NCBI RefSeq assembly: GCF_025917685.1
Contig: NZ_CP089518.1
Span: 3,411,001-3,475,000, forward strand
Direction of reading: 5' to 3'
DNA: 64,000 nucleotides
From: Bacillus cereus
GTDB taxonomy: Bacteria; Bacillota; Bacilli; Bacillales; Bacillaceae_G
Part shown: one piece after another, positions 32,042-42,256 of the stretch
Numbering within the stretch: position 1 is the first letter of the stretch
Layout: each line of letters begins with the position of its first letter
Translations under genes and position numbers: made by a program
The notes under the pieces: generated by a model
What the model was told of the DNA's origin: nothing
Seen by the model: the letters and a program-made list of their open reading frames with translations, nothing else
Databases searched by the model: none

Positions 32042-32225
32042 ATAAAAGCTCCTATCAATTTTTTTTATTCCGTATACAATATGTATAACTTCCGTTAGTG
32101 GACACGACTTTTATGCTATAGTAATAAAGTTCTAATATATTTATTTTGTCGAGATGTTTAAGAAAAAAGTGAAATTGAAACTACACCCTACACCACAAAC
32201 TCCATTAATACACTTTTAACACCGC

Positions 32226-32255
32226 AAAAAAGGCCTTGTAATTACAAGGCCTTTT
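32226..32255. terminator. Terminator of the ABC exporter operon
   Basis: AAAAGGCCTTGTAA / TTACAAGGCCTTTT perfect palindrome overlapping the last codons of the second ABC gene. The 200 bp beyond it, up to the lysozyme start, hold no gene. Confidence 0.8.
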
Positions 32256-34008
32256 GCAAACTACCTTTATTTTGCAGTAAGTACATATTGTAATAAAGTC
32301 CTTGTTTACTAAGTAACTCTTGATGTGCTCCGCTTTCTACAATTTCCCCTTCATGCATAACAAATATTTGATCCGCATCTTGGATTGTAGACAATCTGTG
32401 CGCAATCGCTATCGTTGTTCTGCCTTTTCGCATTTGCTGCAATGCCGTTTGGATAGCCTCCTCTGTTTCTGTATCAATATTTGCCGTCGCTTCATCTAAC
32501 ACTAATACTTTCGGATTGGTTGCTATCGTTCTAGCAAAAGCAATTAATTGCCTTTGACCACTAGAAAATGCAGCTCCTCTTTCGACAACTTCTGTATCAT
32601 ACTGCTCTGGTAATTTTTCAATAAACGTATTCGCTTGCACAAACTTTGCCGCTTCCTCTATCTCTTCATCCGTAATCTCTTCATTATACATACGAATGTT
32701 TTGCTTTACATTTCCAGCAAATAAAAATGCATCTTGCAGCACAAGACCAATTTTCTTTCGAATTTCTTGTTCTTCAAACTTTTCTAAATCTACTCCGTCT
32801 ATTACAATATTTCCTGATTTAATATTGTAAAATCTCATTAATAAATTCATAATCGTACTCTTTCCGCTACCAGTATGCCCTACAAAAGCAACCGTTTGCC
32901 CTGGCTTTACATGAAAAGATACATTTTTTAAAACGTCACGCTTTCCATCATATGAAAAAGTAACATCTTTAAACTGAATTTCCCCATTAGCTACTCGTGG
33001 CTGTTCACTCCCAATTTGAACAGGAGCTAAATCTTTATCATCCATTAAATGAAATACACGCGATGATGAAACAAGCGCTTGCTGGAAGAAAGATAGTTTC
33101 ATCATCATCTCATTTACCGGCTGGAAGAAACGATGAATATAGTTAACGAAAGCATATAAAACCCCTACTTCAACAGGACTCTTTAAAGCATCGATTCCGA
33201 ATAAACCAAGTACTAACGCAATTGCTACAATATGAACAAGATCTGTTGCTGGACGTAAAAGTAATGCATCTAATTTCAATGTACGACGTCCAGCATTAAA
33301 ATGTTTATTGTTCACTTCTTCAAATTCTTTTCTCATCCGCTTTTCTTGTCGGAACACCTGAACAATATTCATACCTTGAATGGACTCATTTAACTTTGCA
33401 TTTAATATACTCAGCTGATTACGTACCTCTAAATAAAAAGCTGCACTTTTCCGTTGATACAACACCATAATTGCAAACATTATCGGAATTAATATGAGCG
33501 AAAATAGCGCTAATTTTACATCTAATAAAAACATCGCTACTAAAATCCCTACTAAAAAGACTACATTTTTCACGAATGTTGATAGTACACTAACATAAAA
33601 ATCCTTAATCGCTTCTGTATCATTCGTTATGCGGGATACGAGCGTACCAATCGGCGTACGATCAAAGAAGCTTAATGACAATTTTTGAACATGTTCATAC
33701 ACTTCAACTCGCATATCTTGGACAATCTTAAAAGCGATATTTTGAAAGTACAATAAGTCTAAATAAGTAAATAATACTTTTAATAAATGAGCAATAATAT
33801 ACACTACAAATAGGGTTACAAGTGCTGATTGTTCAAAGTTACCTGGCACTAAGTGTTCATCAAGAAATTGTTTAATTAAAAAAGGACCCATCATTTCAGT
33901 TACAGTTGCACCAACTAGAAATAAAAATGCTAACGCTAATAACCCTTTATAAGGCCTCATATAAGAAAGCAACCTTCTTAAATCACTCCGTTTTTTCTCA
34001 GCCATCAT
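32242..34008 (-). CDS. ABC multidrug exporter half-transporter (second subunit)
   Basis: A 588-residue fusion of a six-helix ABC1 exporter domain and an ATPase domain. Walker A is VGHTGSGKST near residue 374, the signature is AFSSGQRQLI near 477 and Walker B is VLVLDEATANID with an intact catalytic Glu. It overlaps its partner by 4 bp. By analogy with BmrC/BmrD and LmrC/LmrD, the two should form a heterodimer. This is the subunit with the canonical catalytic site and a diverged signature (SSGQ rather than SGGQ). Confidence 0.9.
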   Translation of the reverse strand: MMAEKKRSDLRRLLSYMRPYKGLLALAFLFLVGATVTEMMGPFLIKQFLDEHLVPGNFEQSALVTLFVVYIIAHLLKVLFTYLDLLYFQNIAFKIVQDMRVEVYEHVQKLSLSFFDRTPIGTLVSRITNDTEAIKDFYVSVLSTFVKNVVFLVGILVAMFLLDVKLALFSLILIPIMFAIMVLYQRKSAAFYLEVRNQLSILNAKLNESIQGMNIVQVFRQEKRMRKEFEEVNNKHFNAGRRTLKLDALLLRPATDLVHIVAIALVLGLFGIDALKSPVEVGVLYAFVNYIHRFFQPVNEMMMKLSFFQQALVSSSRVFHLMDDKDLAPVQIGSEQPRVANGEIQFKDVTFSYDGKRDVLKNVSFHVKPGQTVAFVGHTGSGKSTIMNLLMRFYNIKSGNIVIDGVDLEKFEEQEIRKKIGLVLQDAFLFAGNVKQNIRMYNEEITDEEIEEAAKFVQANTFIEKLPEQYDTEVVERGAAFSSGQRQLIAFARTIATNPKVLVLDEATANIDTETEEAIQTALQQMRKGRTTIAIAHRLSTIQDADQIFVMHEGEIVESGAHQELLSKQGLYYNMYLLQNKGSLQKAL

Positions 34009-35756
34009 ACGCCTCCTTTCTCTACTAATGCCTCTAACTGCTGGCTTTCGTACATTTCTTTATACCAACCATTTTCTTTCATTAATTGCTCATGTGTCCC
34101 TCGCTGCATAACCCTACCTTCATCAATAACAAGAATAAGATTTGCATGCTGAATAGCACTTAAACGATGGGCAGTAATAATCGTCGTTTTCTCTGCTCTT
34201 TCTCGTTTCAATGCAGTTAAAATAGTTTCTTCTGTTTTTGCATCTACGGCTGATAAACAATCATCTAATATTAAAATTTCAGCATTTGTTAATAATGCAC
34301 GCGCAATAGAGATTCGCTGTTTTTGACCTCCTGATAGTGAAACGCCCCTCTCACCTACTAGAGTGTCATACCCTTCTGGAAATTGAAATATATCATTATG
34401 GATACAAGCAATATCAGCAGCTCGGCTAATTTCTTTATATGTAGCATCGGCCTTTCCAAAAGCAATGTTCTCCCCAATACTCGCTGAAAATAAAAAGTGA
34501 TCTTGCGGTACATATGAAATTGCAGAACGCACACCGTGAAGTGTTAAGTCTCGAATATCCCGCTCCCCAACTTTTAATTCACCATTAAAATGATCATACT
34601 CTCGAATTAAACATTTTAACAACGTCGTCTTCCCTGCACCGGTACGTCCTACAATTCCTAACGTTTCACCCTTTCTTAAATTAAAGTAAATATCTTTTAA
34701 GTTTAATAGTTCATTCTTTTTATAAGAAAACGAATCAACAGCGAACGAAACATCACCACTTGCTATAGTATTTATAGCATTGTCCCTATTCACTACATCT
34801 GAAGTTTGTGAAAGTATTTTCTCCACACGATCATACGAAGCACGTCCACGCTCCATAATATTAAATAGCCATCCAAAGGCTAACATTGGCCATACAAGTG
34901 TCCCTAAGTACGTTGTAAATGTTACCAATTCACCTACAGTTAATTCACCCCGTACGACTAATAATGATCCGTAACAAATTGCGATCAAAAATGAAAATCC
35001 GACAATTAAAGAAATCGTTGGATCGAATAACGAGTCAATACGTGCAACTAGCATATTTTTGTGTACGACATCTTCAGATTTTTTCCGAAACGCTTGTAAA
35101 TCCTCTTTCTCTTGTCCAAGTGAGCGAATTACCTTCATCCCACTCATACTTTCTTGTACTTTATCATTGATTTCAGAAAACGATTGCTGTGCCTTATGAA
35201 ATCTTCTATGCAATAAAGTTCCATAATAATTTGTAGAAATAGCTACAATTGGCATCGGAATTAAACTTAATAACGTTAACTTCCAACTAATTGTAAATCC
35301 CATCGCTACGAGTACACATCCTCCAACAGCTAAGGAATCAACGAGTGTTAAAACACCTGACCCCGCAGTTTGCTGAATCGCCTGAATATCATTTGTCGCA
35401 TGTGCCATCAAATCGCCTGTGCGACGTGATTGATAAAAGGATGGGCTCATCTTAGTAAAATGTTCATATAAATTCTTTCGCAGTTGACGCGCTAGCTTTA
35501 AAGAAGATCCAAAAATCATAATACGCCATAAGTAACGTAATATATACATCGTAATTCCTACAACTACTAATAGAATAACCCAGTTCAACAATTTTTCAGA
35601 CGTTAATGTTCCATTATTAATTTCATCTACTACAATCCCTAGTACTCTTGGCGCTACAAGTTCAAGAAGCGCGACACCAAATAACATAATAATTCCGATT
35701 ATGTACGCTCGTTTTTCTTGCTTAAAAAACCAAGCTAAATTAAAAAACACTTTCAT
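34005..35756 (-). CDS. ABC multidrug exporter half-transporter (BmrC-like subunit)
   Basis: A 583-residue fused membrane/ATPase protein, close in sequence to B. subtilis BmrC (YheI). Shared segments include GELVTFTTYLGTLVWPM and SYVPQDHFLFSASIGENIAFG. Walker A is VGRTGAGKTT and the signature is SLSGGQKQRISIARALL. Walker B ends ILILDDCLSAVD: Asp replaces the catalytic Glu, marking the degenerate site of a heterodimeric exporter. A ribosome site GGAGGAGGAT precedes ATG. A probable antibiotic-sensing attenuator lies upstream. Confidence 0.92.
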   Translation of the reverse strand: MKVFFNLAWFFKQEKRAYIIGIIMLFGVALLELVAPRVLGIVVDEINNGTLTSEKLLNWVILLVVVGITMYILRYLWRIMIFGSSLKLARQLRKNLYEHFTKMSPSFYQSRRTGDLMAHATNDIQAIQQTAGSGVLTLVDSLAVGGCVLVAMGFTISWKLTLLSLIPMPIVAISTNYYGTLLHRRFHKAQQSFSEINDKVQESMSGMKVIRSLGQEKEDLQAFRKKSEDVVHKNMLVARIDSLFDPTISLIVGFSFLIAICYGSLLVVRGELTVGELVTFTTYLGTLVWPMLAFGWLFNIMERGRASYDRVEKILSQTSDVVNRDNAINTIASGDVSFAVDSFSYKKNELLNLKDIYFNLRKGETLGIVGRTGAGKTTLLKCLIREYDHFNGELKVGERDIRDLTLHGVRSAISYVPQDHFLFSASIGENIAFGKADATYKEISRAADIACIHNDIFQFPEGYDTLVGERGVSLSGGQKQRISIARALLTNAEILILDDCLSAVDAKTEETILTALKRERAEKTTIITAHRLSAIQHANLILVIDEGRVMQRGTHEQLMKENGWYKEMYESQQLEALVEKGGV

Positions 35757-35840
35757 ATTTATCCTCCTCCCTTAAAATGAGCGATGTTTTCAGTTTAACA
35801 AAAACACAGAATTTTTAAAAGTTTTAAACACTTATTATCC

Positions 35841-35883
35841 CCAAAAGAAAAGGACACTCGGTAAGAGTGCCCTTTTCTTTTGG
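35841..35883 (-). terminator. Leader terminator (attenuator) of the ABC exporter
   Basis: The stem CCAAAAGAAAAGG-CACTC / GAGTG-CCTTTTCTTTTGG lies about 85 nt before the first ABC gene, not after one. A competing smaller hairpin (AAACCTT / AAGGGTTT, 35909-35930) and a 15-codon peptide lie just upstream. Their order is that of ribosome-mediated attenuation. Confidence 0.65.
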
Positions 35884-35935
35884 AAAGATTTTTGCCCCAT
35901 TTGCATCAAAACCCTTATACATCAAGGTTTGACGA

Positions 35936-35983
35936 CTATTTCCCACCGCTATTTTTGTTAAGAAAAATATAGCACATCTTCAT
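35936..35983 (-). CDS. Putative leader peptide of the ABC exporter operon
   Basis: ATG at 35983 with AAGG upstream opens a 15-residue frame, MKMCYIFLNKNSGGK. It ends just before the hairpins. BmrC/BmrD of B. subtilis is controlled by ribosome stalling on a leader (BmrB); this would be a shorter analogue. The call rests on position and architecture only. Confidence 0.4.
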   Translation of the reverse strand: MKMCYIFLNKNSGGK

Positions 35984-36243
35984 TTACCTTGTCTATAAAA
36001 TTCCAGTATCTTATACAAAAGTGGTTTATCATTCGTCTATTTTTGTAAAATCGTCACTTCACAAGTTAAAATCATTTACTGCTTTTGTCCAAACTCTTTC
36101 ATCCAAGCAACCTCAGAAGAATAATGTTCTATTCAGCAACCAAATCTATTTTTAAATATTTCACCTTTGAAATCATATCACCACTATAACTATCCTTACA
36201 TTGTGTTTTTACAATTAAAATTGCATTCCCCTCATTTTCTTAG

Positions 36244-36837
36244 TTATTTTGGGTCTGGAACGCTTTTAATATCATTAGTATATTTGTTTAACAATTCTAT
36301 GGCTTTCTGTTTTAATTCTAATCCTTCTTTCATTTTGCTTGAATTTAATTCCTCTACTGAGAGTATTATTTTCACTCCACTATCCATGTAAGTTTCATAA
36401 CTTTTTAATAATGTTTCATGATGTTGTTTATATGCATCTGGAATATGTTGTTGTGGGTATGTTTTTAATGTGTCATAATCATTTCCAATTGCTTTGTATC
36501 CATTTCTTATAGCATCTTTCCACTTATTGTCTCCAAACAAACTTGTGTTATTATTTGCTTCCATAAGAAGTTTCTCTATAAGTTTGTTCGATATACCAGT
36601 TTTTTCAGTAATGATGACTATATTATTAACATATTTTTGTCTTTTTTCTTTCTCAATATTAACTAAATCTATTTTTGGCTCTTCTTTAGCCTGTTCAACC
36701 TTAGTTTGTTCTACTTTTTCTTCTACTTTTGGTTCTTCATTTTTAGGTTCTTCTTTGACTGTATCTGTCTTTGACGAACATCCAGCCACTAATGCCACCA
36801 TCAATAGCGTAACTCCCCATTTTTTCAACATTTTCAT
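36244..36837 (-). CDS. Putative lipoprotein, 197 residues
   Basis: A 197-residue protein with a lipoprotein signal (MKMLKKWGVTLLMVALVAGC, lipobox Cys 20). A low-complexity Glu/Lys/Pro linker (about 25-57) and a helical C-terminal domain with no recognised family follow. GGGGAGCAGGG precedes the ATG. It sits inside a decayed stretch between the ABC exporter and yneF and may be part of the same acquired DNA. The function is unknown. Confidence 0.7.
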   Translation of the reverse strand: MKMLKKWGVTLLMVALVAGCSSKTDTVKEEPKNEEPKVEEKVEQTKVEQAKEEPKIDLVNIEKEKRQKYVNNIVIITEKTGISNKLIEKLLMEANNNTSLFGDNKWKDAIRNGYKAIGNDYDTLKTYPQQHIPDAYKQHHETLLKSYETYMDSGVKIILSVEELNSSKMKEGLELKQKAIELLNKYTNDIKSVPDPK

Positions 36838-37048
36838 ATCCCTGCTCCCCTTTTATGAATTTCACACTACCACTAATAAAAATACCATGTTTTTCCATAC
36901 ACATGAACTTCCTATTATGTAATATTTTCAAAAATCAGATTCCCGTAAACCTTCAAAAAATATTCTACTACGAGAATTGTTCATAGTAGAATGCTTACAT
37001 TTTTCATACTTCTTTAAAATTCATTTAAAGTATTCTTTTTATTGTATG

Positions 37049-37140
37049 AAGGAAATGGCGGAAGCAGACTGAACGAAGTGAGGTAATGAGCCGAAGGCGA
37101 ACAGGGGAGCGTTAGCGAAAGAAAGATAGGAGAACCTTCC
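37049..37140. repeat. GC-richer interspersed repeat-like element
   Basis: About 90 bp with periodic GAAG/GCGAA-type words (GGCGGAAGC, GAACGAAGTGAGG, GCCGAAGGCGAAC, GCGTTAGCGAAAG) stand out from the AT-rich surroundings. Ends are roughly complementary (GAAGG / CCTTCC), and GCC-GAA-GGC forms a hairpin. It encodes nothing convincing. It resembles short repeats scattered in Bacillus genomes, but the copy number cannot be judged from this window. Confidence 0.45.
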
Positions 37141-37154
37141 TTTTTTACTATCTA

Positions 37155-37289
37155 TAGAAATCTTTTTAAATGCTTCATTTCTTGGCGCTTGTTCTTCATT
37201 GTCTTAGGTGTGAACCCTTTTGCAAACAGTGGTACAAATACTCTTCAATTACATCTTCTAATTCCAACAAAAAAACCACCTTTCCCATT
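37155..37289 (-). pseudogene. Tyrosine recombinase (integrase) 5' remnant
   Basis: On the minus strand, after GGTGG, a TTG opens MLELEDVIEEYLYHCLQKG. One missing base then shifts the frame, and the next frame continues FTPKTMKNKRQEMKHLKRFL before a stop. Together they read as the N-terminal SAM-like DNA-binding domain of a phage-type integrase. The catalytic domain is absent. A stem (AAAAACCAC / GTGGTTTTT) overlaps the start. Confidence 0.55.
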
Positions 37290-37457
37290 GGTTTATATTC
37301 CAACAGAAAAAGTGGTTTTTAAGAAAAACAAAGCAAATTTCGTGAAAATTTCAGAGAAAGATAAACCAATGAATACATTGAGTTTATTCATTCACACGAA
37401 ATTAATACTTATATCATATTGATGAAACGCTTGCGGCTCTAAGGATTACCCATCCGC

Positions 37458-37679
37458 TTATTTCGTTTGTTGCTTGCTCATCGCGCTCATCATTTGATTG
37501 ATTTTCTTTTGGGAAGGTTTTTGTCCCATTTGCATCATCATCATTTTTAACATTTGTTCATTAATTGGTGGATTTTTTTCTAAGTAGTTCATCATGTATT
37601 TGCGGGCAATGAAAAATCCTAACGCCACGCCTGCTACTAGTGCTACTACGCCCACTAGAATACCTAACCAAATTGGCAT
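37458..37679 (-). CDS. yneF: UPF0154 membrane protein YneF
   Basis: A 73-residue protein with one N-terminal transmembrane helix (about 4-26) and a Met/Lys/Gln-rich tail ([17 protein letters not shown]), identical in layout to YneF. It follows sirA and tkt, as in B. subtilis. AGGAGG precedes the ATG. Its function is unknown. Confidence 0.92.
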   Translation of the reverse strand: MPIWLGILVGVVALVAGVALGFFIARKYMMNYLEKNPPINEQMLKMMMMQMGQKPSQKKINQMMSAMSKQQTK

Positions 37680-37757
37680 ATATTTTCCTCCTTCATGTTG
37701 TCTACCTTACAGTGTACTAAAACCTTTTCAATAAGACAAGATAGAATTCGACATTTT

Positions 37758-38198
37758 TTACACATATGTTCGTACTTGTTTTAAAGGATTCAGCCATCCA
37801 TACTTTGTATTTTCATAATCCATAGCTAAAAATGTTAATTCACACTTTCTTAACACCTCAAAGAAAGTCGTTTCCATAGAGACATTTCCAGAGGTATTCA
37901 TGCGAATATAGTGTGGTTTCACCATTATTTCGCCATATTCCGCTCCCGTAAAAAGTGTATGTGTACGATGTGTTCTATCATATTTACCAAGAACGCGCAA
38001 AGCTTGCTCTAATTTATGATGAATTTTCATTACTTGTAATGGCATCGTTATATACATCATTTGTTTATATAGTACTTTTTTCTCTGAAAGGGACCCAGAT
38101 TCTGAAAATCGAGCAAATAAATCAAAAAACAAATATTCACGACCAAAATAAGCTTTCGCAATATCCTCTTGAATTAAATACAATTCATACGTTTTCAT
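37758..38198 (-). CDS. sirA: Sporulation inhibitor of replication SirA
   Basis: A 146-residue homologue of B. subtilis SirA (YneE), which binds DnaA domain I and blocks new rounds of replication once Spo0A is active. Conserved blocks include the YFGRE segment near residue 18 and the C-terminal FFEVLRKC...FLAMDYENTKYGWLNPLK. The position between tkt and yneF confirms orthology. Expected to be under Spo0A control, though I did not find a clear 0A box. Confidence 0.9.
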   Translation of the reverse strand: MKTYELYLIQEDIAKAYFGREYLFFDLFARFSESGSLSEKKVLYKQMMYITMPLQVMKIHHKLEQALRVLGKYDRTHRTHTLFTGAEYGEIMVKPHYIRMNTSGNVSMETTFFEVLRKCELTFLAMDYENTKYGWLNPLKQVRTYV

Positions 38199-38315
38199 TT
38201 TTCCCCTCCCAATCTGGACAACCTTTTCTCTTCATTATATAGAAAAAAATTTGCAATGATTGTCTGACTGCGGAGAGATAAAAAACTTTTTCTGTCGAAA
38301 ATACTCATTTACATA

Positions 38316-38347
38316 GAAAAACCTCTCCATGCCGGAGAGATTTTTCT
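38316..38347 (-). terminator. tkt terminator
   Basis: AGAAAAACCTCTCC / GGAGAGATTTTTCT stem just past the tkt stop. Confidence 0.8.
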
Positions 38348-38354
38348 AAAATCA

Positions 38355-40355
38355 TTAAAGCATTTCTTTTACTTTACGAACAACGTTCTCTACAGTAAAT
38401 CCATACTCTTCCATAATCTTCTCACCAGGAGCAGAAGCACCGAATGTATCGATACCTAGTACATCTCCATCAAGACCTACGTAACGGTGCCATCCGATTG
38501 TAGCACCCATTTCAATCGCGAAACGTTTTGTTACTGCTTTTGGTAGTACAGATTCTTTGTACTCAGCAGTTTGAGCTTCAAAGCGATCCATAGATGGCAT
38601 GCTAACAACAGCTGCATCAACGCCGTCTGCTGCTAGAGCTTTTTGCGCTTCAATTGCTAAGCTTACTTCAGATCCAGTTGCAATTAAGATTACATCAGCA
38701 GTTTCTTTTTTGCTTGCAGAAACTACATATGCACCTTTTGCTACTTTTTCATAAGTGTCGTCTTTTGCACCTTCTAATGTTGGAAGGTCTTGACGAGTTA
38801 ACACTAATGCAGTTGGTGTTTTTGTTGATTCTAGAGCTATTCTCCAAGCTGCAACTGATTCGTTACCGTCTGCTGGACGAATAACAGAAACGTTTGGCAT
38901 TGCACGAAGTGCTGCTAATTGTTCGATTGGTTCATGTGTTGGACCATCTTCACCAACAGCAATACTGTCATGTGTAAATACATACGTTACAGGCAATTGC
39001 ATTAATGCTGCAAGACGAATTGCTGGACGTAAGTAGTCAGAGAATACGAAGAACGTACCACCGTAAGTTTTTAAACCGCCATGAAGTGCGATACCGTTCA
39101 TTGCTGCACCCATTGCGAACTCACGCACACCGTACCAAATGTTTTTTCCGCTGTAATCAGCTCTTGTAAAGTCTTTTTCGTTATTCATGTATGTTTTGTT
39201 AGAACCGGCAAGGTCAGCAGATCCACCGAAGAATGATGGTACAGACTCTGCAATTGCATTAATTACAGCACCTGAAGAATTACGTGTTGCTGCTTTTGAT
39301 CCTAATTCATAAGTTGGTAAGCTTTGTTCCCAACCTTCTGGAAGAAGACCGTTCATTGCTGCTTGCAGTTCGTTTGCTAATTCTGGATATGCTTGTGCAT
39401 ATTCACCTAGCATCGTGTTCCAAGCCGCTTGCGCTGTTTCACCAACATCTTGTACTGTTTTACGGAAGTTGTCATATACTTCTTCTGCTACATGGAAGTC
39501 TTGTTCAGCAGTCCAAGCGTATGCTTCTTTCGTTAATTTTGTTTCGTCTACACCAAGCGGAGAACCGTGTGAAGCTGATTTTCCTGATTTGTTTGGAGAA
39601 CCGAAACCAATTGTCGTTCTTACTTCAATTAGCGTTGGGCGTTTTTCGTCAGCTTTCGCTTCTTCAATTGCTTTCGCGATTGCTTCAATATCGTTTCCAT
39701 CCTCAACACGGATTACTTGCCATCCGTATGCTTTGTAACGATCTTCTACACTTTCAGAGAATGAACGATTTAAATCGCCATCTAATGAAATATCGTTTGA
39801 ATCGTAAAGCACAACAAGACGACCTAATTGTAAATGAGCAGCTAATGAAGATGCTTCAGCAGAAACGCCTTCCATTAAATCTCCATCACCACAAATAGCG
39901 TATGTATGATGATCTACTACATTATACGCATCACGGTTATATTTAGCCGCTAAATGTCTTTCAGCCATTGCCATACCTACAGCAGTTGCAATACCTTGTC
40001 CAAGTGGACCAGTAGTTGCGTCTACACCTGCTGTATGACCGTACTCAGGATGTCCTGGAGTTTTGCTTCCCCATTGACGGAAGTTCTTTAAGTCATCCAT
40101 TGTTACATCATAACCAGATAGGTGAAGTAGGCTGTATAATAACATTGAACCATGACCTGCAGATAATACGAAACGATCGCGGTTAAACCACGTTGGGTTA
40201 TTTGGATTGTGTTTCATAAATTGAGTCCATAATGTATAAGCCATTGGTGCTGCACCCATTGGCATTCCTGGGTGACCAGAGTTTGCTTTTTCAATCGCAT
40301 CAATGGATAATGTGCGAATCGTGTTGATAGAAAGTTGTTCGATTGAATGTGACAT
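38355..40355 (-). CDS. tkt: Transketolase
   Basis: The 666-residue thiamine-diphosphate enzyme of the pentose phosphate pathway. It shows the N-terminal [18 protein letters not shown], the ThDP/Mg motif [20 protein letters not shown] near residue 154, and the pyrimidine-binding [16 protein letters not shown] with the catalytic Glu. I placed the start at the ATG at 40355 after GAAGGGAAG; in-frame codons upstream lack a site. Strongly biased, regular codon use fits high expression. Confidence 0.98.
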   Translation of the reverse strand: MSHSIEQLSINTIRTLSIDAIEKANSGHPGMPMGAAPMAYTLWTQFMKHNPNNPTWFNRDRFVLSAGHGSMLLYSLLHLSGYDVTMDDLKNFRQWGSKTPGHPEYGHTAGVDATTGPLGQGIATAVGMAMAERHLAAKYNRDAYNVVDHHTYAICGDGDLMEGVSAEASSLAAHLQLGRLVVLYDSNDISLDGDLNRSFSESVEDRYKAYGWQVIRVEDGNDIEAIAKAIEEAKADEKRPTLIEVRTTIGFGSPNKSGKSASHGSPLGVDETKLTKEAYAWTAEQDFHVAEEVYDNFRKTVQDVGETAQAAWNTMLGEYAQAYPELANELQAAMNGLLPEGWEQSLPTYELGSKAATRNSSGAVINAIAESVPSFFGGSADLAGSNKTYMNNEKDFTRADYSGKNIWYGVREFAMGAAMNGIALHGGLKTYGGTFFVFSDYLRPAIRLAALMQLPVTYVFTHDSIAVGEDGPTHEPIEQLAALRAMPNVSVIRPADGNESVAAWRIALESTKTPTALVLTRQDLPTLEGAKDDTYEKVAKGAYVVSASKKETADVILIATGSEVSLAIEAQKALAADGVDAAVVSMPSMDRFEAQTAEYKESVLPKAVTKRFAIEMGATIGWHRYVGLDGDVLGIDTFGASAPGEKIMEEYGFTVENVVRKVKEML

Positions 40356-40658
40356 GCTATTCTTCCCTTCGCGTATGTTAGTAAACGTTTTATACATTTA
40401 TATGATAGCTTCCCACGCAAGATTATACAACATGTATCGACAAATATGTTGATGTTTTTTTGATTTCCCATAAAAAATACAGTGATTCAGGGAATGTATG
40501 GGCATTCAATATGACATACTTTTTTATTATTTTTATTTTAGGAAGAAAGGGAATTATCTGTATTTTTATGCAAATACACTAATTTATTCTATACCAACTT
40601 TTTTGATAAACACTTAAAAATACAAAAAAGCATCTGAATTAGACGCTTTTAAAATAAG
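40356..40658. other. Intergenic stretch between tkt and phnE
   Basis: Holds the tkt promoter region and, at 40626-40650, the phn operon terminator (AAAAGCATCT / AGACGCTTTT). No coding or RNA gene is apparent. Confidence 0.6.
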
Positions 40659-41462
40659 TTAAATAATTCGCTTACGAATAGAACTTGAAATAAAATCAAT
40701 TATAATTACCATTAAAATAATACCTAATAAAATAATTCCCACACGAGACCAATTACGTGAACTAAGTGCAAAAATTAACGGCGTACCAATACCCCCTGCT
40801 CCAATAACACCTAAAATCGCAGCGGATCGTACATTAATTTCGAACCTGTATAACGTATACGATAGAAAATCCGGTAACACTTGTGGTAATACCGCATACC
40901 AAAGTATTTGAAACCGATTTGCACCCGTTGCTATTAACGCTTCCGTCGGCCCCTTATCTATATTTTCAATTCCTTCCGAATATAGTTTCCCTAACATTCC
41001 GATAGAGTGTAACCCTAAAGCTAGAACTCCGGCAAAAGAGCCTGGACCAACAGCTTTTATAAATAAAAGAGCCATAACTAATTCTGGAAATGTACGAACA
41101 AAACTAAGTACAAATTTCCCAGTTCCTGAAGTTAATTTTCCACTACTCATATTCGTTGCCGCCCAAAAAGCAAATGGAACAGATAAAAAAGCAGAAATAA
41201 ATGTACCTAATATCGCAATTGCCAACGTATCAATTAAACCATGTAATAAATCTTCACCATCTGGCAAAGATACATACGACCAATCTGGGTTTAATACGCC
41301 TGTCATAATTGCTTTTGTAATTTCTCCCGCAGTATTCTTTATTCCCTCGAGTGGGACTCCTGAAAAGGCCCATACATATACAACTGTAAGTGCTATAAAA
41401 ATAATCCAGCGATTTACACTCAGTTTCTTCGGTTTTGATATGATTATCGTCGTTTTACTCAT
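40659..41462 (-). CDS. phnE: Phosphonate/phosphate ABC transporter permease PhnE (second copy)
   Basis: A 267-residue inner-membrane permease with about six helices. The EAA loop region reads GPTEALIATGANRFQILWYAVLPQVLPDFLSYTLYRFEINVRSAAILG, the hallmark of PhnE. It is the last gene of phnC-phnE-phnE and overlaps the previous one by 1 bp. It pairs with the other PhnE to form the membrane channel. Confidence 0.93.
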   Translation of the reverse strand: MSKTTIIISKPKKLSVNRWIIFIALTVVYVWAFSGVPLEGIKNTAGEITKAIMTGVLNPDWSYVSLPDGEDLLHGLIDTLAIAILGTFISAFLSVPFAFWAATNMSSGKLTSGTGKFVLSFVRTFPELVMALLFIKAVGPGSFAGVLALGLHSIGMLGKLYSEGIENIDKGPTEALIATGANRFQILWYAVLPQVLPDFLSYTLYRFEINVRSAAILGVIGAGGIGTPLIFALSSRNWSRVGIILLGIILMVIIIDFISSSIRKRII

Positions 41463-42256
41463 TATAATTTCTCCCGCAACAATGTACTTATATAATCGAT
41501 TAGCAATACAACAACAAGGGTATAAATAATAATGGAAGCAGTTTGTTGATATTGTAAAAATCCAAGTGTACGATCATAATATAATCCAATACCACCTGCT
41601 CCTACTAAACCTAGAACAGCTGCTGCACGTACATTCACCTCAAATGTATAAAGTACATAGGTGACGAAGTGCGCTTTCACTTGCGGAATGACCCCATAAA
41701 CTATCCATTGCACCTTATTCGCTCCTACAGCTGTCATCGCTTCTAATGGACCTGGATCAATTGATTCAATTGACTCATACAATAATTTCGCTACGAGTCC
41801 AACCGAGAAACAAGTAAGAGCCAAAATACCTGGAAGTGGTCCTATTCCAAAAATCGCTACAAAAATAGCCGCTAATAATAAATCTGGTATTGTTCGTATA
41901 AAATTTAAAATCAATCGAGCTGGACTGTACAAAAGTACACTAGTAAATACATTACTTGCGGCAAATAGTGCAAGTGGAATGGCTAAAATCGCCCCTAAAG
42001 TCGTTCCAATAATCGCCATACGTATTGTATCTAACATTGCTGTTGTAATAATTTGAAAATAACTCCAATCTGGCGGCACCATTTCCTTCAATAAATCCAT
42101 CATATTTGGAAAACCCACTACTAGTTTTGAAAATGATGCGTCGACCTGTACACTACTACCCCACAACAGTAAAATAACTAGAATAACCGTTAACATATGT
42201 TTCAATTTACTCGGCGGCTTCGGTATCGATTTCGAATATATCGTCACTTCATTCAT
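41462..42256 (-). CDS. phnE: Phosphonate/phosphate ABC transporter permease PhnE (first copy)
   Basis: A 264-residue permease homologous to the downstream copy. The EAA-loop segment is [48 protein letters not shown]. Its start overlaps the phnC stop by 4 bp. Two PhnE-type permeases per transporter are normal in Bacilli. Confidence 0.93.
   Translation of the reverse strand: MNEVTIYSKSIPKPPSKLKHMLTVILVILLLWGSSVQVDASFSKLVVGFPNMMDLLKEMVPPDWSYFQIITTAMLDTIRMAIIGTTLGAILAIPLALFAASNVFTSVLLYSPARLILNFIRTIPDLLLAAIFVAIFGIGPLPGILALTCFSVGLVAKLLYESIESIDPGPLEAMTAVGANKVQWIVYGVIPQVKAHFVTYVLYTFEVNVRAAAVLGLVGAGGIGLYYDRTLGFLQYQQTASIIIYTLVVVLLIDYISTLLREKL

Noticed and set aside
37189..37422. 77-codon plus-strand frame near yneF
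   Set aside because: It is antisense to the integrase remnant, spans its hairpin and lacks a ribosome site.
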